NCBI RefSeq assembly: GCF_007994985.1
Contig: NZ_VOQF01000005.1
Location: forward strand, 1-64,000
Reading direction: 5' to 3'
From: Metabacillus litoralis
GTDB lineage: Bacteria; Bacillota; Bacilli; Bacillales; Bacillaceae
Length of the DNA stretch: 64,000 nucleotides
Under the pieces are notes generated by a model. The model did no database searches and was not told the DNA's origin. It worked only from the letters and a program-made list of their open reading frames with translations. Both the position numbers and the translations under genes were made by a program. This document shows, piece by piece, positions 16,183 through 25,241 of the stretch (position 1 is its first letter; every line of letters starts with the position of its first letter).

Positions 16183-18264
16183 ATGTCATCATATAGCTTA
16201 GGAATTGACTTAGGAACAACATATTCGGTCATGGCGATTGTTGATGAATCCGGTCGCCCTACTGTCATAAAAAATCTTGAAGGAAAAGCAACAACACCAT
16301 CTGTTATCTATTTTGGTGATGAAAGTCCAATTGTTGGTGATGAGGCAAAGGATCAGCAAGCATTTGGATCAGTTGAAGTTGCGTCATTCTTTAAAAGAGT
16401 GATGGGTGATCCTCATTTCACCTATGATTTTAATGGGAAAACGTATGACACAATTGAACTTTCATCTCTTATTTTACAAAAACTAAAATCAGATGCAGAA
16501 GAAGAGCTTGGACAAGAGATTAAAAATGCAGTGATAACAGTACCGGCTTATTTTAATAATAGCCAGAGAGAAGCAACGATAAAGGCAGGGGAGCTTGCTG
16601 GATTTCATGTTTTACGTATTATTAATGAACCAACAGCTGCAGCGATTGCTTATGGATTAAATGAAGTAAAAGATACCAGAAATATAATGGTTTATGATTT
16701 GGGTGGTGGTACCTTTGATGTGACCATCGCTAATATAAATGAAGATGAAATTAAAGTGTTGTCGACAAATGGAGATCATTCTTTAGGTGGGAAGGATTGG
16801 GATGACCGTCTTGCTGCACATTTCTGTGAGCAGTTTGAACTAGAGCATGCTATGGATCCTTTGGAAGATGAAGATGCTTTAAATGAAATTTTAGTAGATT
16901 GTGAGAATGCTAAAAAGAATTTAACAGATTTATCGAAGTTGAATTTATCAATTGTGTACAAAGGTAATAAAAGCACGTTTGAATTAACACGTGAATCCTT
17001 TGAAAATCTTACAAGTGACTTAATCGAGAGAACATGGGATTTGGCTGGTTTAGCACTTTCTGATGGAAACCTTTCATGGAATGACATTGATGATGTGATC
17101 CTAGTCGGTGGTTCAACTAAAATGCCAATGGTTTCTGCTTTTATTGAGCAACAAATCGGTAAACCGCCTTTAAAAGGGTTAAATGTTGATGAAGTAGTAG
17201 CTTGTGGGGCTGCGATCCAGGCTAAAATTGAAATGGACAAGCTAAACCCTAAAATTACTTATTCTTTAGGAGCTTCTTATAAAAAAGTGCAAGATGTGAT
17301 GAGTCATACTTTGGGCATGGTGGCAATAAATGAGGAGTACACACAATATGTAACTAGTAAAATTATTCCTAAAAATAAGCCTATTCCAATTACAGAGCAA
17401 AGACCATATCAACTAAAAACATCAGCTCATAATGAAAATACTCTTGAAGTGTATGTAACACAAGGTGAAAGTAATCTGCCTTTAGAATGTAATATTCTCG
17501 GTAAATATACTGTTTCAAATATTAAGCATATTCCACAAGATGCTGTTTCGATCGATGTTGCTTATTCATATGACGAAAATGGTGTTGTTGCAGTGACAGC
17601 GGTTCAGAAAGAAACGGGTAAGACCCTAAATGTTATAAAAGAACCTGTCCCAGATGACATTTCATGGATGGGAAGACCACCTGTTGAAGAAGTGAATATG
17701 GTTGAACCGATATCAGTAGTGATTGCAATTGATTTGTCAGGTAGTATGGCTGGTACTCCACTTAAAAAGGCAAGAGCTGCGGCAGCTGATTTTGTGAGCA
17801 AAATGGATTTAAGTTATACGCACATTAGTATTATGGGTTTTGCTAATAAAGTTCGGGTAACAGAGCCACTTTCACAGGATCAATCTAGGCTTGAAGCAGG
17901 TATTGAACAACTTCAAAGCCTTTATGACAGAACATCACTTGGAATTGGCAATAATGCAGAACCATTTACAGAGTCATTTAAATTGCTTCAACCAAGAGTT
18001 GGCGTGCGCTATGTGATTGTTTTAACTGATGGTGTTTGGTATGACCAAGATCATGCAATCAAAATGGCAAAAAGATGTGAACGTGAGGGTATGGAGATTA
18101 TTGCAATAGGCTTTGGAAAAGCAGATTCAAGGTTTCTTGGAAAAATAGCTACATCTGATGAAAATGCTCTTTTCACCAACGTTAATGAGCTACAACAATC
18201 ATTCTCAAAAATCGCACAAGAAATTAATACAAAGGTTTCTGCACTAACTTTTTCGAAAAAGTAA
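16183..18264 (+). CDS. Hsp70 fused to a von Willebrand factor A domain
   Basis: 693 residues. The N-terminal Hsp70 ATPase domain is intact (GIDLGTTYS, NEPTAAAIAYG, VYDLGGGTFDV, ILVGGSTKMP). A reduced beta-type substrate region follows (about 385-500). A C-terminal VWA domain begins near residue 510 with MIDAS DLSGSM at 517-522 and contains VLTDGVWYD. VWA domains bind a ligand carboxylate through a metal ion, so the fusion probably tethers the chaperone to a protein partner. AAAGGAG lies before the ATG, 30 bp after the first Hsp70. A terminator follows at 18322-18356, which splits the cassette into two transcription units or attenuates it. Confidence 0.92.
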   Translation: MSSYSLGIDLGTTYSVMAIVDESGRPTVIKNLEGKATTPSVIYFGDESPIVGDEAKDQQAFGSVEVASFFKRVMGDPHFTYDFNGKTYDTIELSSLILQKLKSDAEEELGQEIKNAVITVPAYFNNSQREATIKAGELAGFHVLRIINEPTAAAIAYGLNEVKDTRNIMVYDLGGGTFDVTIANINEDEIKVLSTNGDHSLGGKDWDDRLAAHFCEQFELEHAMDPLEDEDALNEILVDCENAKKNLTDLSKLNLSIVYKGNKSTFELTRESFENLTSDLIERTWDLAGLALSDGNLSWNDIDDVILVGGSTKMPMVSAFIEQQIGKPPLKGLNVDEVVACGAAIQAKIEMDKLNPKITYSLGASYKKVQDVMSHTLGMVAINEEYTQYVTSKIIPKNKPIPITEQRPYQLKTSAHNENTLEVYVTQGESNLPLECNILGKYTVSNIKHIPQDAVSIDVAYSYDENGVVAVTAVQKETGKTLNVIKEPVPDDISWMGRPPVEEVNMVEPISVVIAIDLSGSMAGTPLKKARAAAADFVSKMDLSYTHISIMGFANKVRVTEPLSQDQSRLEAGIEQLQSLYDRTSLGIGNNAEPFTESFKLLQPRVGVRYVIVLTDGVWYDQDHAIKMAKRCEREGMEIIAIGFGKADSRFLGKIATSDENALFTNVNELQQSFSKIAQEINTKVSALTFSKK

Positions 18265-18321
18265 AATCTCCTTTTAGAAGAACGTTATACAAAAATCATA
18301 CAAATAAATTTACTAAATAAG

Positions 18322-18356
18322 TAGGAGGAGTAGTTATTTGCTCCTCCCTTTTTTAA
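18322..18356 (+). terminator. Terminator inside the cassette
   Basis: GGAGGAG and CTCCTCC form the stem and a T-run follows. It lies between the Hsp70-VWA gene and the zinc-ribbon/Fn3 gene, so the first three and the last five genes may differ in expression level. Confidence 0.75.
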
Positions 18357-18432
18357 AATCTGGTAGGTAGGAATAACAACTTACCTGTTATATCACTTTC
18401 CGAGAAGTCTAGATAAAGAGGTGAAAACATAA

Positions 18433-21400
18433 ATGGAAAGTAGACCAAATTTTTATCTCTTATTAGATTTACCATATGATCCTCCAGAAGAAAATGAAGT
18501 GGTCATTAAACAGGCATTAGATAAGAAGAAAATTGAGTGGGGTAAAAAAAGAAATCATCCACGTGATGCGCAAAAGATCAAGTATTACTTAGGCTTGTCA
18601 GAGCAAATCTTAGATGTGATGTTAGATGAAGATAAACGAAAAGAAGAAGCTACTGAAGCTAAGGAAATAGCTCATAAAGAGAGATTAAAGAAAGAAAAGG
18701 CAATAAATAAAAGAGTAGATGGAGTTATTAAAGTACTTTCAGCAAAAGGATATATAACAAAAGTAGAATTAGCTTCTGTTGAAAAAGACACAAAAGTTGC
18801 TAAAGATCTTATTTTAAAAAGAATCAATGTTCCGATAAAGGATGATAAAGATGGTCCAACTACATCCTCCACAAGCAGTAAACAAGATGTGCTTAATCCA
18901 GAGAAAATAAAACAAATCCTTCATTTACTCGATCAATTAGATATCGAGGCTAAAATTGGTTCTATCCCAACTTTATACGATTTATTAGAGCAACCTACGA
19001 CGGCAGATATTAAAACTTTATCCAAATTATCACAGGAGCTGTATCAACGCTATCAGAACAAAGGTGTTAGTACAGATGCAGCAGAATATAAAAAACAGCT
19101 GTATTCTATTGCGAATGGAATTTTCAAAAATGATAGTGAACGAACAAAATATGATAACTCTCTTCAAGAAAAGCGATTTGAAACAGTTGTTGAGTATATA
19201 AAAATTGCTTCCATTCATGGGAAAATTGATTATACCGTTTATAAGGAATTAGTGAAAGAAGCTGTTAATGAAGGTTTAGGTCAAGATGTGGCAAAGGATA
19301 AAATTAAGAGTTATTGCCAGCAAAATGGAATTCTTCTTCTTACTAGTAATATTTCAAAAGAAACAGAGTTAGATCTGCATCAATGCCATTTTTGTGGTGT
19401 TGTTAATGTGAAAAACTCTTCACATTGCAAAGGTTGTGGCTATTCGTTACGAAACAAATGTAGTCACTGCCAAGGATTAATAGAAAGTGGTTCAACTCAT
19501 TGTACAAGCTGTGGTCAGTCTGTTATGGGGTTAGTTTATCACGATAAATTACTTAAAGAGGGCTACTATGCTCTTTCTAGGAAAAATATTATTCTCGCCG
19601 AGGAATGCTTTTTAAAGGCTGAATACAATTTTAAAAGCCAAGAAGTGATAGTAGCTCAACAAAAGGTTTCAGCATATAAGAAGGATATTCAACAGCAAAT
19701 TAAAAAAATCGAAGCTGAGATGAAGAGAAAACACTACTATCAAGCAGAAAAAGAGCTTCTTTTGTTAAAAAAACTTAACCGTGAAGCAGTAGAGAGCATC
19801 CATTTTGAACGGGAAATTACGACTAAATTATCAATTGCCGAAAATTATCTAAAACAAGCCTCTGCAGCTAAAGATCTAAAAAGTGCTGCTTCTTATTATA
19901 TAGAGGCATTAGATTGTAGTGCAGATTGTCAAAGAGCTCGTGAAAAACTAAATCAGTTACCACCAGATCCAGCTGAAAAGCTAGAATGTAGGCTTACTTC
20001 TGAAGCTATCGCTTTATCATGGGTACCTTCACCATCAACAGGGGAACTGGTGTATCGAATTATTCGTAAAGAAGGAGCTGCTCCAACACATACCCAGGAT
20101 GGTGTTATGATCGGAGAAACTAGTTCCAATTCGTTCACAGATAAAGATACTGAAGCAGGAAAGCAATATTTTTATGCCCTTATTACAAAAAGACTGTCAG
20201 CCATAGCAAAAGCAATGACTCATGGAGATCCAATTATGAGAATGCTTGAAGTGGAGAATTTATCTGCAAAACCTGAAAACGGAGCAATTAAGATTACATG
20301 GAAAGCTCCTTTAAAAACAAAAATAGAAGTGTGGAAGAAAGAAAATGGTATTCCTCTTAAAAGAGGCGATGGAACTAAGCTAAATGGCGTAAAAGTAAAT
20401 GAAGTGCTTGATCAAGATGTATCAGGTGACAAACAGTATGGTTATCTTGTGATTTGTCAGTATGAAGATGTTAATGGCAAGTTTATTTTGTCCAATGGAA
20501 AATCTGTTCTCACGATGGCGTTGAACATAGAGCCGATTGTTAATATTCTAGTAAAATACCAAAATCAAAAAGCTCTTATTAAAAATAACAATGTCATGGA
20601 AGGCGAACAAATTGTCTATATCTCACAAGCTCCTTTTACCGGGTTTAAACTAGGAGATTTTTATCTATACGAACAACTTAAAGGTGAAATGAACGGGAAC
20701 ATGCAACAACCTGTTTTGAGTAATGATTGGACTGAAATTTCTCTTACGGCTAATCGCCCAACGTATTTATTACCGGTATCAAAGCTTGGCAATGCTGCAG
20801 TTATCGGACAACAAAGAGTATTAAAACATATTAGAGATGTTTCTGAAATCAGTAGCACAACTGATGATAAAGGTGATTTGTATTTAAAATGGAATTGGCC
20901 AAAGGATGTTGAGCAAGTACTTGTTGTATATAGCGAAAAAGAATATCCAACAGATCCTAGGGATGCTGAATCAGTGCAACGTCATTGTTCAAAAGTATCT
21001 TATGAGGCATTTAATGGCTATAAAATAGATTCTATCAAAGCTTTTGATCATCTTTTTATTACAATTTATGTTGGGGAAGAACTAAACGGTCAGACAATTT
21101 ACTCAGAAGGAACGCGTTATTTTTATACAAATGCAAAACCAATCGAGATCCAATATCGAGTGGAGTCAAAGGGATTCCTAAAGAAGAAAAATGTGATCAC
21201 GATCAACAGCTCAGATATCACAGTAGGATCACCAGAGCTAATAGTAGTAAAACAGCAAGGAAGGCAACCACTTTCGAAAGATGATGGTACAGAGATTTAT
21301 GTTATTCCAGAAGGAACAGATCTATCAAAATATGAAATTGATTTAACAGCTCATATGGACCGGAATGCGTATTTCAAACTGTTTTATGCTAATCAAAATG

Positions 21401-21453
21401 ATCGAACTAGATTTTTATTAGAATCAATAGGTGAACTTACAACAGGTAAATAG
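18433..21453 (+). CDS. J-domain-like, zinc-ribbon and Fn3 multidomain protein
   Basis: 1006 residues, start supported by GAGGTGA. Residues 1-75 (NFYLLLDLPYDPP…IEWGKKRNHPRD…DEDKRK) resemble a degenerate J domain: same helical layout, with NHPRD near the usual HPD site but no strict HPD. A charged helical region follows (about 75-310). A double zinc ribbon with four CxxC pairs spans residues 318-360 (CHFC, CKGC, CSHC, CTSC). TPR-like helices occupy about 370-500 (paired helices with YYxAEKELLLL). Several Fn3-like beta domains lie from about 510 to the end (for example ALSWVPSPSTGELVYRIIRKEG, TDKDTEAGKQYFYALI). Inferred role: scaffold and possible Hsp70 co-chaperone. Fn3-like domains in a cytosolic protein are unusual; no signal peptide is present. 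Confidence 0.75.
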   Translation: MESRPNFYLLLDLPYDPPEENEVVIKQALDKKKIEWGKKRNHPRDAQKIKYYLGLSEQILDVMLDEDKRKEEATEAKEIAHKERLKKEKAINKRVDGVIKVLSAKGYITKVELASVEKDTKVAKDLILKRINVPIKDDKDGPTTSSTSSKQDVLNPEKIKQILHLLDQLDIEAKIGSIPTLYDLLEQPTTADIKTLSKLSQELYQRYQNKGVSTDAAEYKKQLYSIANGIFKNDSERTKYDNSLQEKRFETVVEYIKIASIHGKIDYTVYKELVKEAVNEGLGQDVAKDKIKSYCQQNGILLLTSNISKETELDLHQCHFCGVVNVKNSSHCKGCGYSLRNKCSHCQGLIESGSTHCTSCGQSVMGLVYHDKLLKEGYYALSRKNIILAEECFLKAEYNFKSQEVIVAQQKVSAYKKDIQQQIKKIEAEMKRKHYYQAEKELLLLKKLNREAVESIHFEREITTKLSIAENYLKQASAAKDLKSAASYYIEALDCSADCQRAREKLNQLPPDPAEKLECRLTSEAIALSWVPSPSTGELVYRIIRKEGAAPTHTQDGVMIGETSSNSFTDKDTEAGKQYFYALITKRLSAIAKAMTHGDPIMRMLEVENLSAKPENGAIKITWKAPLKTKIEVWKKENGIPLKRGDGTKLNGVKVNEVLDQDVSGDKQYGYLVICQYEDVNGKFILSNGKSVLTMALNIEPIVNILVKYQNQKALIKNNNVMEGEQIVYISQAPFTGFKLGDFYLYEQLKGEMNGNMQQPVLSNDWTEISLTANRPTYLLPVSKLGNAAVIGQQRVLKHIRDVSEISSTTDDKGDLYLKWNWPKDVEQVLVVYSEKEYPTDPRDAESVQRHCSKVSYEAFNGYKIDSIKAFDHLFITIYVGEELNGQTIYSEGTRYFYTNAKPIEIQYRVESKGFLKKKNVITINSSDITVGSPELIVVKQQGRQPLSKDDGTEIYVIPEGTDLSKYEIDLTAHMDRNAYFKLFYANQNDRTRFLLESIGELTTGK

Positions 21454-21463
21454 GAGGAAAACA

Positions 21464-22681
21464 ATGGCTACATTTAAAAGGGCATATGTATGTCCATATT
21501 GCTTTAACAAACATAAAATCGACGAAGTGAAATTTCGATGTGCTGACGAGAAGTGTGTAGAGGATGATGAACAATACTCTACATATTGGGAATATAATTA
21601 CCGATTAAAGCTTCCAACTGTTACAGAACCAGAGATTAAAAGATCAGGGCTTTCCTGGTTAAAACCTTCTATGCCAGATCATGAAAATTGTCGATCATGC
21701 AGTACAACAACGTCTATTCGAATCTGTCCAACATGTCACTCAACACTGCCTAGCACCATTAGTGATTATGAGGATTATATTATTGCAGTTATAGGAGCAA
21801 AGCAAGCAGGTAAAAGTCATTATATTGCTGTTTTAATTGACGAAATTCAGAATAAAATTGGTAATGCTTATAATTGCTATTTGAAACCGGAAAATGATGA
21901 AACGATTCAACGATATAATCGCCAATTCAGAGACCCACTGTATAAAAATAAAACAACACTTGATGTAACACAATCAGCACGTGTAAATGCTGATGTGAAA
22001 AAGCCATTATTATTTACCCTTTCTTTTTCAGGAGAAGGAGTTTTTGGGACAAAGGTGATTACGTTAGCGTTATTTGATGCAGCTGGTGAGGATCTTAAAG
22101 AAGAGAAAAATATGCTAAAGCATACAAGATATATTTGTAACTCGGCAGGAGTCATTTGTCTTCTTGATCCATTACAATTACCGAATATTCGTGAGCAATT
22201 AAAAGCACAGTCACCAGATATTAACTTGCCACATCAAGATACAGAAAATGATGTTAATGATGTGCTTGTAAGAACAACGAACCTTATTCGAAATACCTTA
22301 CAGATTAAAATGAAAAAGAAAATTGATATTCCAATGGCTTTAAGTTTTTCAAAAATTGATGCAATCCAACCTTTACTCGATCCTAGCAGTAAGTTAAAGC
22401 AAAATGGAAGACACACTGATACAAATGCCTTTGATGTGATTGATTTCCAAAGTGTGAATAATGAAATGAAATCATTAGTTCAAGGTTGGTCCAAAGGAAA
22501 CATTACAGCCCTATTAGATCATAACTATAAAGATCATGCATTTTTTGGACTTTCGGCTTTAGGAAATAATCCAGGACAAAATATGAAAGTGGAGAGTGTT
22601 GAACCTTACCGAGTGGAAGATCCATTTTTATGGTTGTTATGGAAAAATGGAATCATTAAAAGTACGGAAAAAAGGGGGTAA
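21464..22681 (+). CDS. Zinc-ribbon GTPase, DO-GTPase2-like
   Basis: 405 residues from ATG 21464, placed behind TAGGAGG that includes the previous stop codon. The N-terminus carries two cysteine clusters (CPYC and CADEKC at about 9-35; CRSC and CPTC at about 78-100). A P-loop GAKQAGKS lies at 111-118, a switch II-like LFDAAGED, and a base-recognition-like FSKID. It resembles the family I recall as double-GTPase 2 (DO-GTPase2). No membrane segment is seen, so it is cytosolic. It is followed within 5 bp by a GAP1-like gene and then by a membrane GTPase with similar zinc ribbons, suggesting a GTPase pair. Confidence 0.8.
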   Translation: MATFKRAYVCPYCFNKHKIDEVKFRCADEKCVEDDEQYSTYWEYNYRLKLPTVTEPEIKRSGLSWLKPSMPDHENCRSCSTTTSIRICPTCHSTLPSTISDYEDYIIAVIGAKQAGKSHYIAVLIDEIQNKIGNAYNCYLKPENDETIQRYNRQFRDPLYKNKTTLDVTQSARVNADVKKPLLFTLSFSGEGVFGTKVITLALFDAAGEDLKEEKNMLKHTRYICNSAGVICLLDPLQLPNIREQLKAQSPDINLPHQDTENDVNDVLVRTTNLIRNTLQIKMKKKIDIPMALSFSKIDAIQPLLDPSSKLKQNGRHTDTNAFDVIDFQSVNNEMKSLVQGWSKGNITALLDHNYKDHAFFGLSALGNNPGQNMKVESVEPYRVEDPFLWLLWKNGIIKSTEKRG

Positions 22682-22685
22682 TCAA

Positions 22686-25226
22686 ATGACCTATTTTCAG
22701 CATTATTACACCTCTGCCAAATCGGGCTTTGGAGGGGTATCAGGATTTCAGACTTATTCTGCTTCGGAAGGATTAGTTGAGCAAGATATTGAGGAGATTG
22801 AAAAATATAGTAAATATAATCGACCAGACAATATGCCTGCACAGCCAGAGAATGAATCTATGGCGAACTATCCAAAGGCCTTTACCTTTTTAAAACTTCC
22901 TAGTGGGAGATTTGGGCTAGCTTTTACCCAATATACTGGAAAAGATTATTCGGGCCGATTTGGTAATTCTTTTAGTCATACTATTGTTAGTGATGAAGAT
23001 TACTTTCCTTTTTACCCTTTTCAACTGTATCAATCATCGATCTATAGAAATCGATTAACAGAAGAAGAAGAAAACATATCAAGTAGACCAGAGCCTTTAC
23101 CAACACTTGAAAAAGTAACAATAGCTTCTGATTTATCTTTTGATAACATCCATGCTTTTCTTAAAGAAGAAAACCGGATTGTAGTACTAAAGAAAATGAT
23201 CAATATCATTTTAAACTATGAGGAACATGGTAAAAGAATCTTAATTGTTGATGAAAAAGAACATGTACCAATGTGGTTAGCTGCAATACAGATGGCCTTT
23301 CCTGTTCGTTTGGCACACCATTTAACTTTTACAAGCTATACCTATGATCCTCTTCAAAGTAATGCATTTATAAATGCTACGTTACAGGAGGGGACAAGCT
23401 ATCGAAATAATGAATCGATGTTAAATCACCAGTTTCATGTGTTTGATGTCCATTTTAATCGATATAGTCAGGTTGAAAAAATGTACTTATACACTGAATT
23501 TGTTACCTCACAAATGCTTGAAAATTGGAATGGACTACAACCTTTCTTTACGTTTTTAGAGAAAACAAATTATCAAAAGGTGAATGAGGAAATAGACGGT
23601 GCTGTTTCATTGTTTAAATTTATGAATGGCATGTCCATTAACAAAGAAGAATTACGATCAGCCATTTCTTTTGCTGATACATATTGTAACCAATCTCTTC
23701 AACAACAAATTGTTGAAACACTAAGAGATAATTTCTATTTTGATATTGAAAAGTGGCAAAATCTAATAGATGGACTTGATTTAGGATTAGCTAAATCGAT
23801 GAGTCGTTTTCTATTTAATACTGTTTATATTGCAAGAAATCAAGAAAATAGTCGATTTGCATTTAAGTTTTTCTTTGATTCGTTTAATAAGCTTATGCTT
23901 AAAGCGGACCATGCAATGCTTAGTGAAACAATTGCTTATTTCCACCATATCAAAGCAATGAATCACCAAAATGGGGAGTTTCAAAAGTGGGCTTTGGGGT
24001 CGAATTTAAATGATGTTTTTTTACCACTTAGTAAAGAATCACATGAAGAAAAAATCAAGTTCTATGTATCAAATGTTTTTCAGCACTTAGCTGAGCTGAA
24101 TGCAGGTGTGGAACACATTCAAAAAGAGCATTCACAATTTGTTCTACCGTTATTAGATAAAATGTTTACTAGTCAATCTAGAGATCACTATGTACAAATG
24201 CTGTTAAAAGAATATCCTAGTTATACTGAGAGATTTCTAGTTTACTTATCTAAGAAATATTCAAATGAAGTAGATTCCATTCTATTAGACGCAATTGAGA
24301 AAAATAGCTATAAACCAGGCGCAATTTTCACAACTAAAGAGGGATTACTTATCTTAAAAAGAGTAGCTGAGAAAGCATTAGAAGAGTCAAGATCACCAGC
24401 AACAACCCTTCTAAATTGGTATTCAAGTATATTAAAACCTGCATCGATTCCGACAAAAACAATAGCGGAGCTTGTTTGTACGGTCATAGAAAAAATCGAG
24501 ATTATAGGTGAAAGAGATCGATTATTTGAACAAGCTGAAAAATTATTAAATTCGGAACTTATTGACTATCCGAGTAAACAGTACTTGGGGAGATTTATTA
24601 TCTCTATTGAAAGAAGTATTCCATTAGATGATCGATACAAACAGCATATTCATTTACTTACAAGCATGAAGAAAGTAAAAGATAACGTAACAATTACAAA
24701 CAATGCAAATATCTTCAATTTAATAGAGTTTGCCGAAGGATTAAAAGTAAAACAAAATGAAATACAGATAAAATTAATCACAAGAGATCTTAAGCATCTC
24801 TCATCTTCGAAATATCAAGAATATATGGTATGGATTTTACCATTACTTGCAAAGAGAAATGAAATAAGTGCGTCAATTATTCAATCTCTTGCACCGCTTA
24901 ATTTGGTCGAGGATTTATGGATGGCTATTGAAAGATTACTAGAAGATAAGAAGGTAGATAAAAAACAAGCACCAATCTTAATTGAATCGTTTTTTACCTA
25001 TTATCTTCACATTATTAAACATACTATTGACGATGGTAATGAACCAATCTATCATGAGTCAATTATTGTTTATTTAAAAGATAATAAATCCGTTGTTAAG
25101 CATTTAAATGAACAATTTCTTAAAAAGAAGAAATATCAAAAAGAATGGGATTTATTAAAGGACAAAATAGTCGAAGATCGTAATCTGCTTTCAAAAGTAA
25201 AAAACATTTTATCATTTAAGAAGTAG
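22686..25226 (+). CDS. GTPase-associated protein, GAP1-N2-like
   Basis: 846 residues from ATG 22686, with GGGGG of the preceding gene end as binding site. The opening YFQHYYTSAKSGFGGVSGFQ matches my memory of the GAP1-N2 domain (QxYYTSxxxGxxGxxGFQ) that accompanies predicted double-GTPases. The first 250 residues are mixed alpha/beta (GRFGLAFTQYTGKDYSGRFG; FSHTIV). The rest is long and helical without recognisable motifs. No membrane segments. Five bases separate it from each neighbour gene set, so it is translationally linked to both GTPases. Role inferred as regulator or effector adaptor of the GTPases; biochemistry unknown to me. Confidence 0.75.
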   Translation: MTYFQHYYTSAKSGFGGVSGFQTYSASEGLVEQDIEEIEKYSKYNRPDNMPAQPENESMANYPKAFTFLKLPSGRFGLAFTQYTGKDYSGRFGNSFSHTIVSDEDYFPFYPFQLYQSSIYRNRLTEEEENISSRPEPLPTLEKVTIASDLSFDNIHAFLKEENRIVVLKKMINIILNYEEHGKRILIVDEKEHVPMWLAAIQMAFPVRLAHHLTFTSYTYDPLQSNAFINATLQEGTSYRNNESMLNHQFHVFDVHFNRYSQVEKMYLYTEFVTSQMLENWNGLQPFFTFLEKTNYQKVNEEIDGAVSLFKFMNGMSINKEELRSAISFADTYCNQSLQQQIVETLRDNFYFDIEKWQNLIDGLDLGLAKSMSRFLFNTVYIARNQENSRFAFKFFFDSFNKLMLKADHAMLSETIAYFHHIKAMNHQNGEFQKWALGSNLNDVFLPLSKESHEEKIKFYVSNVFQHLAELNAGVEHIQKEHSQFVLPLLDKMFTSQSRDHYVQMLLKEYPSYTERFLVYLSKKYSNEVDSILLDAIEKNSYKPGAIFTTKEGLLILKRVAEKALEESRSPATTLLNWYSSILKPASIPTKTIAELVCTVIEKIEIIGERDRLFEQAEKLLNSELIDYPSKQYLGRFIISIERSIPLDDRYKQHIHLLTSMKKVKDNVTITNNANIFNLIEFAEGLKVKQNEIQIKLITRDLKHLSSSKYQEYMVWILPLLAKRNEISASIIQSLAPLNLVEDLWMAIERLLEDKKVDKKQAPILIESFFTYYLHIIKHTIDDGNEPIYHESIIVYLKDNKSVVKHLNEQFLKKKKYQKEWDLLKDKIVEDRNLLSKVKNILSFKK

Positions 25227-25241
25227 GAGGTCTTGTTACAT

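Noticed and set aside
22596-22685. Upstream start for the GAP1-like protein
   Set aside because: The extra 30 residues overlap the GTPase gene and lack a binding site; ATG 22686 gives the conserved beginning.
25233-25241. TTG start for the membrane GTPase
   Set aside because: It is only three bases from the TAGGAGG site, too close; ATG 25242 is better spaced.
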